This document shows positions 49,081 to 58,048 of a DNA stretch of 64,000 bases, one piece after another. This DNA is from Aeromonas veronii (lineage in GTDB: Bacteria > Pseudomonadota > Gammaproteobacteria > Enterobacterales > Aeromonadaceae), in the NCBI RefSeq assembly GCF_040215105.1, contig NZ_CP157875.1:655501-719500 (forward strand), in the 5' to 3' direction. The notes below the pieces were generated by a model. The model searched no databases and had not been told where the DNA came from. It saw nothing but the letters and a program-made list of their open reading frames with translations. How positions within the stretch are numbered: the stretch's first letter is position 1; each line of letters opens with the position of its first letter. The translations under genes were made by a program, and so were the position numbers.

Positions 49081-50094
49081 TCACACCGGATCCAGGGTGT
49101 CCAGCGGCCAGCGTGGCACGGCCTTGACCACCAGGGGCTCGAATACCCCCGCCTTCAGGCGCTGCATACCGGCGTAGGCGATCATGGCGCCGTTGTCGGT
49201 GCAATACTCGGTACGCGGATAGAACACTTCGCCATGCAGGCTCTCCATCAGCTCGGCCAACTGGGCCCGCAGGTGACGGTTGGCGCTGACACCGCCGGCC
49301 ACCACCAGACGGTTGAGACCGGTCTCCTTCAAGGCGCGACGACACTTGATGGCCAGGGTATCGACCACGGCATCTTCGAAGGCGCGGGCGATGTCGGCGC
49401 GGGTCTGCTCGTCGTCACCGTTGGCGGCGATGGTGTTGGCGGCGAAGGTCTTGAGACCGGAGAAGCTCATGTCGAGGCCCGGCCTGTCGGTCATGGGACG
49501 GGGGAAGGTGAAGCGCTCCTTGGTGCCTTTCTCGGCCAGACGGGAGAGCAGGGGGCCGCCCGGATAGTCCAGCCCCATCAGCTTGGCGGTCTTGTCGAAG
49601 GCCTCGCCGGCGGCGTCGTCGATGGATTCCCCCAGCAGCTCATAGCTGCCGATGCCATCGACCCGCACCAGCATGGAGTGGCCGCCGGAGACCAGCAGCG
49701 CCACGAAGGGAAACGCGGGGGATCGCTCTTCCAGCATGGGGGCCAGCAGGTGACCCTCCATGTGGTGCACGGCCACCGCCGGTTTGTTCCATGCCATGGC
49801 CAGGGAGCGACCTATGGTGGCTCCCACCAGGATGGCCCCAACCAGGCCCGGGCCCGCGGTATAGGCGATGCCGTTGATGTCATCCTTGCCGAGCCCGGCC
49901 TCCTTCAAGGCGGCCTGGATCAAGGGGATCGTCTTGCGCACATGATCCCGGCTGGCGAGCTCGGGAACCACGCCGCCGTAGTCCGCATGCAGCTTGACCT
50001 GGCTGTATAACTGATGGGAAAGGATCCCTTTTTGATCGTCGAAGATCGCGATCCCGGTTTCGTCACAGGATGTCTCTATGCCCAATACACGCAT
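49081..50094 (-). CDS. tsaD: tRNA N6-threonylcarbamoyladenosine transferase TsaD
   Basis: A 337-residue ASKHA-fold protein (E. coli 337). It transfers the threonylcarbamoyl group to A37 of ANN-decoding tRNAs with TsaB and TsaE. The N-terminal [11 protein letters not shown], iron-ligand histidines in [11 protein letters not shown], the VSGGHSMLV loop and [13 protein letters not shown] are all present. It is divergent from rpsU, as in most enterics. The tRNA-Ile2 gene in this window would be one of its substrates. Confidence 0.97.
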   Translation of the reverse strand: MRVLGIETSCDETGIAIFDDQKGILSHQLYSQVKLHADYGGVVPELASRDHVRKTIPLIQAALKEAGLGKDDINGIAYTAGPGLVGAILVGATIGRSLAMAWNKPAVAVHHMEGHLLAPMLEERSPAFPFVALLVSGGHSMLVRVDGIGSYELLGESIDDAAGEAFDKTAKLMGLDYPGGPLLSRLAEKGTKERFTFPRPMTDRPGLDMSFSGLKTFAANTIAANGDDEQTRADIARAFEDAVVDTLAIKCRRALKETGLNRLVVAGGVSANRHLRAQLAELMESLHGEVFYPRTEYCTDNGAMIAYAGMQRLKAGVFEPLVVKAVPRWPLDTLDPV

Positions 50095-50174
50095 TGCTAA
50101 AAAATTTCACTGCTAAAATGAGACGGCTATGGTAACCTTCGCGGGTTTTTTAAACCAGAGCGATCTCTGCGGGT

Positions 50175-50203
50175 TTACTTTCATTCCCTGTCCAGAGTAT
50201 AAT
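50175..50203 (+). promoter_or_regulatory. Sigma-70 promoter of rpsU
   Basis: TTACTT (50175-50180), 17-base spacer and a consensus TATAAT (50198-50203), 71 bases before rpsU. It would drive the rpsU-yqeY-dnaG-rpoD operon. Confidence 0.75.
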
Positions 50204-50261
50204 TTCGCACCATTTTAAGACATGCTGATCGATTGAAGGTCAGCTAACCAAATATCACTGA

Positions 50262-50489
<228 letters not shown>

Positions 50490-50504
50490 TCGGGGGATCA
50501 TGCC

Positions 50505-50948
50505 GTGTCTCTGAAGGATCAACTCAAGGATCAACAAAAACTCGCCATGCTGGCCAAAGACAAGGCCAGACTGGGGACGATCCGTTTGTTGATGGCAGAA
50601 ATCAAACAGCGTGAAATTGATACCCGTGTCGAGCTCAATGATGAGGATATCCTCGCTGTCGTGACCAAGATGGTCAAACAGCGCCGTGATTCCATCAGCC
50701 AATTTGAAGCTGCCGGTCGTCAGGATCTTGCCGACAAAGAGTTTGCCGAGATCCAGGTGCTGCAGGAATTCCTGCCACAACAACTGACCGCAGACGAGGT
50801 TGCCAGCCTGATCGAGCAAGCCATCACTGAAAGTGGGGCTGCCGTCATGGGCGATATGGGTAAAGTCATGGCTGTCTTGAAGCCGAAAATTCAGGGGCGT
50901 GCCGATGTCGGCGCCGTCAGTGCGCAGGTGAAAACCCGCTTGGCGTAA
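50505..50948 (+). CDS. yqeY: GatB/YqeY domain protein
   Basis: A 147-residue helical protein whose whole length is the YqeY domain. It includes KDQLKDQQKLAMLAKDKARL at the start and DMGKVMAVLKPKIQGRADVGAV at the end, which resembles the tRNA-binding tail of GatB. It probably contacts tRNA or ribosomes; the precise role is unknown. It starts at GTG 50505, 15 bases after rpsU. Insertion of yqeY between rpsU and dnaG is common in vibrios, pseudomonads and aeromonads but not in E. coli. Confidence 0.92.
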   Translation: MSLKDQLKDQQKLAMLAKDKARLGTIRLLMAEIKQREIDTRVELNDEDILAVVTKMVKQRRDSISQFEAAGRQDLADKEFAEIQVLQEFLPQQLTADEVASLIEQAITESGAAVMGDMGKVMAVLKPKIQGRADVGAVSAQVKTRLA

Positions 50949-50974
50949 CAGGCATTTCTCTTGTTAGTCGAAAG

Positions 50975-51008
50975 AAGCCGTGCTTCCCTGTGAATGCGCG
51001 GCTTTTTT
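50975..51008 (+). terminator. Internal terminator before dnaG
   Basis: AAGCCGTGC/GCGCGGCTT (50975-50983 and 50996-51004, one wobble pair) with a 12-base loop, then TTTTTT. It corresponds to the internal terminator known upstream of dnaG in E. coli, which keeps primase levels low. Confidence 0.85.
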
Positions 51009-51031
51009 ATTTTCAATGAAACAGGACGGTT

Positions 51032-52807
51032 ATGGCAGGCAGGATCCCACAATCCTTTATCGATGATCTGCTCGTACGCACAGACATCGTCGAGCTGATC
51101 GACTCGCGAGTGCGGTTGAAAAAAGCCGGCAAGAACTATCAGGCTTGCTGCCCGTTTCATAACGAAAAAACCCCCTCCTTCACCGTCAGTCAGGAGAAGC
51201 AGTTCTATCACTGCTTCGGTTGCGGTGCCCACGGCAATGCCATCGGTTTTGTCATGGAGTACGACGGACTCGAATTTCCCGATGCCATCGAAGAACTGGC
51301 CAATCTGCAAGGGATGCAGGTGCCCCGCGAACAGAGCGCAGGTGGTGCCAACAAGGCGCAACCTGCCGTCAGCAAGGATCTCTATGAACTGATGAACCAG
51401 ATCGCCCGCTTCTACGAGAGCAATCTCAAGAGTGCTCCCCAGGCGGTGGATTACCTGAAGGGACGCGGTCTGACTGGGGAAGTGGTCAGGCGCTTCAACA
51501 TCGGTTATGCCCCGGGCGACTGGGATCAGGTCAGACGACGCTTTGGCGGTAGCCGGGAGCACGAGCAACTGCTCATCTCGGGCGGCATGCTGATCCCCCG
51601 TGACAGCGGGCCTGGCAGCTATGATCGTTTCCGCGATCGCATCATGTTCCCCATTCGTGACAAGCGTGGCCGCGTCATCGGTTTCGGTGGCCGGGTATTG
51701 GGGGACGGTACCCCCAAGTATCTGAACTCGCCGGAGACCCCCATCTTCCACAAGGGACGCGAGCTGTTTGGCCTCTATGAGGTGAAGCAGGCGCACAAGG
51801 ATCCGCGCCGGATCCTGGTGGTGGAAGGCTACATGGACGTGGTGGCACTCGGCCAGTACGACATCGACTATGCGGTGGCGGCGCTGGGCACGGCGACCAC
51901 CAGCGACCATATCCACACCTTGTTTCGCACCACGGCCGAGGTGGTGTGCTGCTATGACGGCGACAACGCCGGTCGCGAGGCGGCCTGGCGCGCGCTGGAC
52001 AATGCGCTCTCTCACCTGCAGGACGGGCGCGAGCTCAAGTTCGTGTTCCTGCCGGATGGCGAGGATCCGGACTCCCTGGTGCGCCAGATCGGCAAGGAGG
52101 GCTTCGAAGCTCTGCTGGACGAGGCTCAGCCTTTTGCGGACTTCATGTTCGAGCGCCTCGGGCGGGATGCGGCGCTCTCCGGCGAAGCGGGCAAGTTCGA
52201 GGTGGCCAACAAGGCGGCCGAGCTGATCCGCCGGGTGCCGGAGGGTTTCACCCGGGAGGGACTCATCACCCGGCTCTCCAATATGATGCGCTGGGGAGAG
52301 AACAAGCAGCGTATTGCCGAGCTGTTTGCCCGCGGCAGCCAGCCGAAGGCCGAAGTCATCAAGCCCAAGGCTACCAAGCTGACCCCCATACGCCGGGCGT
52401 TGGCGCTGATGCTGCAATACCCGGCGGTCACGGCCGAGCTGCCCGCCATGCCGGAGCTCGCCGGATTGCGGGTACAGGGCATCCAGTTCCTGTTGCAGCT
52501 GCACCAGCAGATCCTCTCCCAACCGGGGATCACCACCGGCATCCTGCTGGAGCACTGGCGCGGCACCAAGGAGGGAGAGATCCTTGCCCAACTGGCGATG
52601 CACGATCTGTTCGAGGAGATCAAACTCGATCAGGAACCGGACATTCTGGGGGAGTTGCAGGACACCTTCGTCGGCTTCATCAACCAGTTTCTCAAGCAGA
52701 GAATCGAGGAGCTGCAGGCCAAGGTGGCCCAGCAAGGGCTCAGCAGTGAAGAGACCCAGGAGCTGATGATGCTGATCAGAGAGGTGCAGATTGGAGAAAA
52801 GAAATGA
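51032..52807 (+). CDS. dnaG: DNA primase
   Basis: A 591-residue primase (E. coli 581) that lays RNA primers for replication. The zinc-binding domain has CPFHNEKTPSF and YHCFGCGAHG (CHCC ligands). The RNA polymerase core includes NSPETPIFHKG and the TOPRIM motifs VVEGYMDVVAL and CYDGDNAGREAAW. A helical C-terminal domain interacts with DnaB. It lies between yqeY and rpoD after an internal terminator. Confidence 0.98.
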   Translation: MAGRIPQSFIDDLLVRTDIVELIDSRVRLKKAGKNYQACCPFHNEKTPSFTVSQEKQFYHCFGCGAHGNAIGFVMEYDGLEFPDAIEELANLQGMQVPREQSAGGANKAQPAVSKDLYELMNQIARFYESNLKSAPQAVDYLKGRGLTGEVVRRFNIGYAPGDWDQVRRRFGGSREHEQLLISGGMLIPRDSGPGSYDRFRDRIMFPIRDKRGRVIGFGGRVLGDGTPKYLNSPETPIFHKGRELFGLYEVKQAHKDPRRILVVEGYMDVVALGQYDIDYAVAALGTATTSDHIHTLFRTTAEVVCCYDGDNAGREAAWRALDNALSHLQDGRELKFVFLPDGEDPDSLVRQIGKEGFEALLDEAQPFADFMFERLGRDAALSGEAGKFEVANKAAELIRRVPEGFTREGLITRLSNMMRWGENKQRIAELFARGSQPKAEVIKPKATKLTPIRRALALMLQYPAVTAELPAMPELAGLRVQGIQFLLQLHQQILSQPGITTGILLEHWRGTKEGEILAQLAMHDLFEEIKLDQEPDILGELQDTFVGFINQFLKQRIEELQAKVAQQGLSSEETQELMMLIREVQIGEKK

Positions 52808-52945
52808 GACTGGGGCTTGATATTTGAGTGATTAGTCTCAATATAAATACCGTTGCCCGAATGGACGGGATTAAAAGCAAACACTTTATAACCGCCTGGC
52901 CCCGACAATACTGCGGGCAGGGGTTTCTCATGACCGACGCCGCAA

Positions 52946-52971
52946 CCAGACATAGCATGTCTGGCGGTTTT
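52946..52971 (+). terminator. Terminator-like hairpin in the rpoD leader
   Basis: CCAGACAT/ATGTCTGG (52946-52953 and 52957-52964) with loop AGC, extended by CCG/CGG flanks and followed by TTTTC. A second possible hairpin (CCTG-CCCG/CGGGCAGG) lies at about 52898-52917. They divide dnaG from rpoD; TTGATA and TATAAA-like elements near 52817-52848 could start a separate rpoD transcript. Confidence 0.55.
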
Positions 52972-53042
52972 CTATTAGAATTGGCTATTTGCGCAGCAGC
53001 GCACTGTACGCGCAACCTAGCAACACCAACCGGATGAGTTCT

Positions 53043-54896
<1,854 letters not shown>

Positions 54897-54923
54897 TCCT
54901 GAGGTCGCCGACAAACCTTGTCA

Positions 54924-54951
54924 AAAGCCCCGCCATGCGGGGCTTTGTTTT
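54924..54951 (+). terminator. Intrinsic terminator of rpoD
   Basis: AAAGCCCCGC/GCGGGGCTTT (54924-54933 and 54937-54946) with loop CAT, followed by GTTTT. Confidence 0.92.
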
Positions 54952-55031
54952 AGGGGCGACGGGCTGGGATCGGCGCCTAGACAGGGGAGGCCAGGGTTGG
55001 ACAAAAACTCGGCAAGTGGTTGATCTGCCTA

Positions 55032-55060
55032 TGGACGAGCCCTGCCTCATCCCCTATAAT
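55032..55060 (+). promoter_or_regulatory. Promoter of the tRNA-Ile2 gene
   Basis: TGGACG (55032-55037), 17-base spacer, TATAAT (55055-55060), followed by a GC-rich discriminator (CCACGCCGC) as in stable-RNA promoters under stringent control. The tRNA begins 23 bases after the -10. Confidence 0.75.
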
Positions 55061-55083
55061 CCACGCCGCAAAACCAAGATTCT

Positions 55084-55160
55084 GGCCCCTTAGCTCAGTT
55101 GGTTAGAGCAGTCGACTCATAATCGATTGGTCGCCCGTTCAAGTCGGGCAGGGGCCACCA
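55084..55160 (+). tRNA. ileX: tRNA-Ile2 (anticodon CAT, lysidine-modified type)
   Basis: A 77-base cloverleaf with encoded CCA. The acceptor GGCCCCT pairs with AGGGGCC. The D arm is TAGCTCAGTTGGTTAGAGCA, the anticodon loop CTCATAA (CAT) and the T arm GCCCG-TTCAAGT-CGGGC. The sequence is very close to E. coli ileX, which decodes AUA after TilS converts C34 to lysidine, rather than to either tRNA-Met. Its place after rpoD is also that of E. coli ileX. The 3' end is a likely integration site for the adjoining satellite. Confidence 0.93.
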
Positions 55161-55165
55161 ATTCC

Positions 55166-55203
55166 AGAGGGTTGGCGAGTTAGTACTCGCCAACCCTCTT
55201 TTC
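55166..55203 (+). terminator. Intrinsic terminator of tRNA-Ile2
   Basis: Perfect 14-bp stem GAGGGTTGGCGAGT/ACTCGCCAACCCTC (55167-55180 and 55185-55198) with loop TAGT, followed by TTTTC. Confidence 0.95.
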
Positions 55204-55401
55204 ACTAGGATTCCTATAGGATTCCGCAGAGGGTAGAGTAATCACTCTAAAATAGCCCTGACTCCCTCCGAATAAATTTTTCCCCCTCACCTAGAAAAAT
55301 GATCCTGGCTCTCTCTAAAAGACACATTTGAGGCCAACTGTTGGATCTCTCTCACATGACCCAACTTTTTCCCTTTTATCTCTATATGTCGAAAAAACCG
55401 G

Positions 55402-55635
55402 GGTTACACGGGTTACGAGGTTACAACTCGGCTCTAGCCCAGTATTGGCGCGGCTTTGCGCTGTAACCCCACTCAGTGCACTAAAAGCGGGTAGAGGTTA
55501 CACGCACTGAAAAAGGAATGAGGTTACAAGCCTGTAGCCCTTGTCTGGTGCGGGATACAGCCATTTTTCGTGATGGTGTAACCTGTAACCCCGAGAGGTT
55601 ACAAATCTCAGCGTCCCACAACTTGTCATGTAACC
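55402..55635. repeat. GGTTACA iteron cluster (candidate satellite replication origin)
   Basis: Nine exact GGTTACA heptamers plus one GGTTACG variant lie within 234 bases. Plus orientation: 55402, 55411 (variant), 55419, 55496, 55522 and 55597. Minus orientation (TGTAACC): 55462, 55577, 55584 and 55629. The stretch has no gene. P4 uses clustered short iterons (ori and crr) bound by its alpha primase-helicase, so this is a plausible binding array for the primase encoded at 58-60.8 kb. Confidence 0.65.
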
Positions 55636-56543
55636 CCAGGGCGGAACCCGCCGATTCCTCCCCCATCAAATAGCGCTCTTTGGTCAGCGCCTCTATCGCT
55701 CCATGTGCCTATCCCACCTTGAGGGCGTGCTTTGACCCTCAGCGAAGGCCAGGACGCGTTTAGCGGCCGTATGCGGCCCTTTGGTGGGCATGCTCACTAG
55801 CACGAGTAGGAAACTGAAATTTGTCAGATCCCATAAATCGGATAAATACTCATAGGTCATTGTTTTTAAATGAGAAGAGGTGATCTCAGTCCGCAAACAT
55901 AAAAATCTGGGCGATGGTGAAATGGCCACGGAAAGTACGGTTTTCATCTATAAATCAGATGGTTACGTTTTATATTTGGCCCGTGAATGGGGCGTATTTT
56001 TGCAAAAAGCTGAAATTCCTTTCACTTCGTGCAATTCCTGCCGTTCTCCCAAACCCCAAGAACGGCGCGGCCTAGAGCTAGGAAACTGCGGTAATCCATT
56101 TTTGCAAAATATTTTCTTAACGCGGCCCGCAGGCGGGAGCGGATGAGCGCGGATTCCGTGATGTAACTCTGTCCGTAGCTCTTTCCTATGGTCTAAAGGA
56201 TAAGGACGTTGTCTGTATAGATTTTCGTTCTGGGAACTATTGGCAGATATCTATGGGGCGTTCAGTAAACAGTAAAAAGTTCTTTCGGCAGCTGATGTCG
56301 GCAAAATGGATAGTCTATACAGCACTGCAGCATAATTGGATAAGAGCAGACCTACTTGCAGCGAATACCGGTAGCACCAGTGAGAGGCAAGTGTGGGCTC
56401 CCTGAGGTGGAGTGGCCAACCTCCTTATAGGCTTTTCGTCAGATTTCCATGAGTGCATCACATATCGAGTACCTCAAAGCGCTATACATACCCATATGGG
56501 CATACTAAAATACTTTAATTAAAACTCAATTTTGTGAATAAAT
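55636..56543. other. Gene-poor stretch between the iterons and the RexAB-like cassette
   Basis: I see no convincing gene here. Small frames exist: a plus frame ending at 56146 containing a CNSCRSPKPQERRGLELG stretch, a 50-codon frame at 56253-56405 (MGRSVNSKKFFRQLMSAKWI...), and a minus frame at 55693-55947. None has a good Shine-Dalgarno or a family I recognise, and they may be decayed satellite genes. From about 56460 the base composition becomes clearly A+T-rich, marking the edge of the next cassette. Confidence 0.5.
56491..56510 (+). promoter_or_regulatory. Palindrome and -10-like element before the RexA-like gene
   Basis: CCCATATGGG (56491-56500) is a perfect 10-base palindrome within a longer near-palindrome (ATACCCATATGGGCAT). 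TAAAAT (56505-56510) could be the -10 box, 34 bases before the ATG. A repressor bound at the palindrome would cover the promoter. Confidence 0.35.
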
Positions 56544-57476
56544 ATGCATTCTCTATCTCCTTATCTTTTCAGATGTTATAATCAGCATAGTGCCGCTAAA
56601 AAACGAGAGCAGAGATATAGCTCTCTCGATAATATAAAAGGCTATGATCTTTTTAAAATGTTGTCAGACTTTATGGAGGATAACTCTAAAAAATATACTG
56701 TTATGGAAAATGAAAAACAAGTATATATGTTTAGTCATATGTTTTTTGACGATCGGACACGCGAGGGTTATGCATATTTTAATGTTGGTTCATATGGGAT
56801 GAAAACTGACATCATAAATGTTGACACTGGCGATGTAGACTTCGAAAAAGCAGAAAAAAATGCTGAAATAATTAAACATTTCATTTATTTTTTCATCCCT
56901 ACGGGGTTTAATGAAGGATTAGTCTTCACTCATGCTTTTAGAGGCAATGGAATAAAGACACTCTTTCACAATCTGATGGGTAAATACTTTGATGAAAAAA
57001 CTAAGCTATGCTTGCAGATGAACCCTCTTGCATATGAAAATGGTGTAAGGGCTTGGCTAGATGGTGCAGCTAAAGAAGTGAAGATTGTAAAGTTTTCTGG
57101 ATTTAATGATCCTTCTGATGCAATTAAGAAGCTCGGACATAACGAACAAGAGTTAATTATAAAACCTCCTCGCAAAGGTTCATTGGGGAAGCTTAGGGAT
57201 TATTTGGATACTTCATCAAAACAGCATGAATCGGTAGAACTACTTAATGAATTTGGTTCGCAAGTAAAGACTGTAATTGAAATTGATGGAAAGAAAAGAA
57301 CGTTTACTGTTGGCAGTAAAGCAACCAATACCGTATGTGAAATTGAATTTGATGAAGATATAGAGTATTCTGAAGGCGTACCGAAGCTTGATTCTGTTGT
57401 TGCCTGGGCTAGAGTTTTGGTTAAGGAATATGTCAAAGATCTCTATCCTGGCCTACCTATGGGGAATCTGCCATGA
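56544..57476 (+). CDS. RexA-like soluble protein of a putative two-gene phage-exclusion module
   Basis: A 310-residue cytoplasmic protein with no signal or membrane segment, encoded in A+T-rich DNA (roughly one third G+C) unlike its neighbours. I recognise no Pfam domain outright. Length, the N-terminal strand YLFRCYN, an early helix with DLFKMLSDFMEDN, a middle GLVFTHAFRGNG segment and especially ELIIKPPRKGSLGKL (203-217) resemble lambda RexA (compare its LDIVIKPKFKRDIKK). It is followed, with an ATGA overlap, by a four-helix membrane protein, the same order as rexA-rexB. RexA senses phage DNA-protein complexes and triggers RexB. A Kiwa-type KwaB (DUF4868) is an alternative of similar size. 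The similarity was judged by eye. Confidence 0.5.
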   Translation: MHSLSPYLFRCYNQHSAAKKREQRYSSLDNIKGYDLFKMLSDFMEDNSKKYTVMENEKQVYMFSHMFFDDRTREGYAYFNVGSYGMKTDIINVDTGDVDFEKAEKNAEIIKHFIYFFIPTGFNEGLVFTHAFRGNGIKTLFHNLMGKYFDEKTKLCLQMNPLAYENGVRAWLDGAAKEVKIVKFSGFNDPSDAIKKLGHNEQELIIKPPRKGSLGKLRDYLDTSSKQHESVELLNEFGSQVKTVIEIDGKKRTFTVGSKATNTVCEIEFDEDIEYSEGVPKLDSVVAWARVLVKEYVKDLYPGLPMGNLP

Positions 57477-58024
57477 GTTCAAAAATCAATATATGCTGTG
57501 TTATTTCAGAGCATTATGACTCATTGCGAGATCCTGTAAGCGGGAAATATTCATTTCCTGACATGATTACATTTGTAGTTATCCCATTTATGATTGCAGC
57601 ACTTTCTTTCTATTCTGATATAAAATTAACAAATGAACTAGTTGGACTTTTAGTTAACTTCGGCTCAATTATAACCGCCTTATTGCTTAGTGTTTTAGTT
57701 TTGGTTTACGACCAAAGAAATAAAATTGACGATAAAGTCTTAAGTGAAAAATCAAGTAATACATTGCTATTACTAAAACAAACTGTGCTTAGTCAACTAT
57801 TTTCCAACATATGTTATGCAACAATAATATCTGTATCATTAGTTGCAACGTGTTTTTTAGAGCAAATGATACGGCCTGTTGCAATAGATATTGCATCTGG
57901 GGCTTTTGTTAGAATAATTCATGGGTGGATACTTTCACCTTTAGTTTTCTTCCTGATTGCTCATGTGATATTAACTTTGTTGATGATAATAAAAAGAATG
58001 CATACTTTGTTGACTGCTAAGTGA
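57473..58024 (+). CDS. RexB-like four-helix membrane protein, coupled to the RexA-like gene
   Basis: A 183-residue protein with four predicted membrane helices (about 31-47, 56-78, 109-128 and 152-174). A charged cytoplasmic loop lies between the second and third (YDQRNKIDDKVLSEKSS). Helix 1 (FVVIPFMIA) and helix 2 with its basic end resemble lambda RexB (VIIPYVIV; helix 2 ending GSRTRR). It is larger than RexB (144), mostly through a 30-residue N-terminal extension. The start overlaps the upstream stop (ATGA), so the two products are made together. By analogy it could form an ion channel that depolarises infected cells; Kiwa KwaA is another four-helix candidate. Composition is A+T-rich like its partner. 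Confidence 0.5.
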   Translation: MSSKINICCVISEHYDSLRDPVSGKYSFPDMITFVVIPFMIAALSFYSDIKLTNELVGLLVNFGSIITALLLSVLVLVYDQRNKIDDKVLSEKSSNTLLLLKQTVLSQLFSNICYATIISVSLVATCFLEQMIRPVAIDIASGAFVRIIHGWILSPLVFFLIAHVILTLLMIIKRMHTLLTAK

Positions 58025-58040
58025 GGGGGGGATCCCCCCT
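58024..58040 (+). terminator. GC hairpin ending the RexAB-like cassette
   Basis: AGGGGGG/CCCCCCT (58024-58030 and 58034-58040) with loop GAT directly at the stop codon, then GCTTAGTTTT. It separates the cassette from the convergent primase gene. Confidence 0.7.
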
Positions 58041-58048
58041 GCTTAGTT

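Noticed and set aside
55084..55160. Reading the CAT-anticodon tRNA as an elongator or initiator tRNA-Met
   Set aside because: Acceptor stem and body match the tRNA-Ile2 (ileX) type and its genomic place after rpoD; initiator features are missing.
55693..55947. Small minus-strand frame upstream of the RexA-like gene
   Set aside because: No Shine-Dalgarno, no recognisable family, and it runs across the composition boundary.
55880..56146. 88-codon plus-strand frame containing CNSCRSPKPQERRG
   Set aside because: Two cysteines hint at a zinc knuckle, but composition and lack of a ribosome-binding site do not support coding; may be a remnant.
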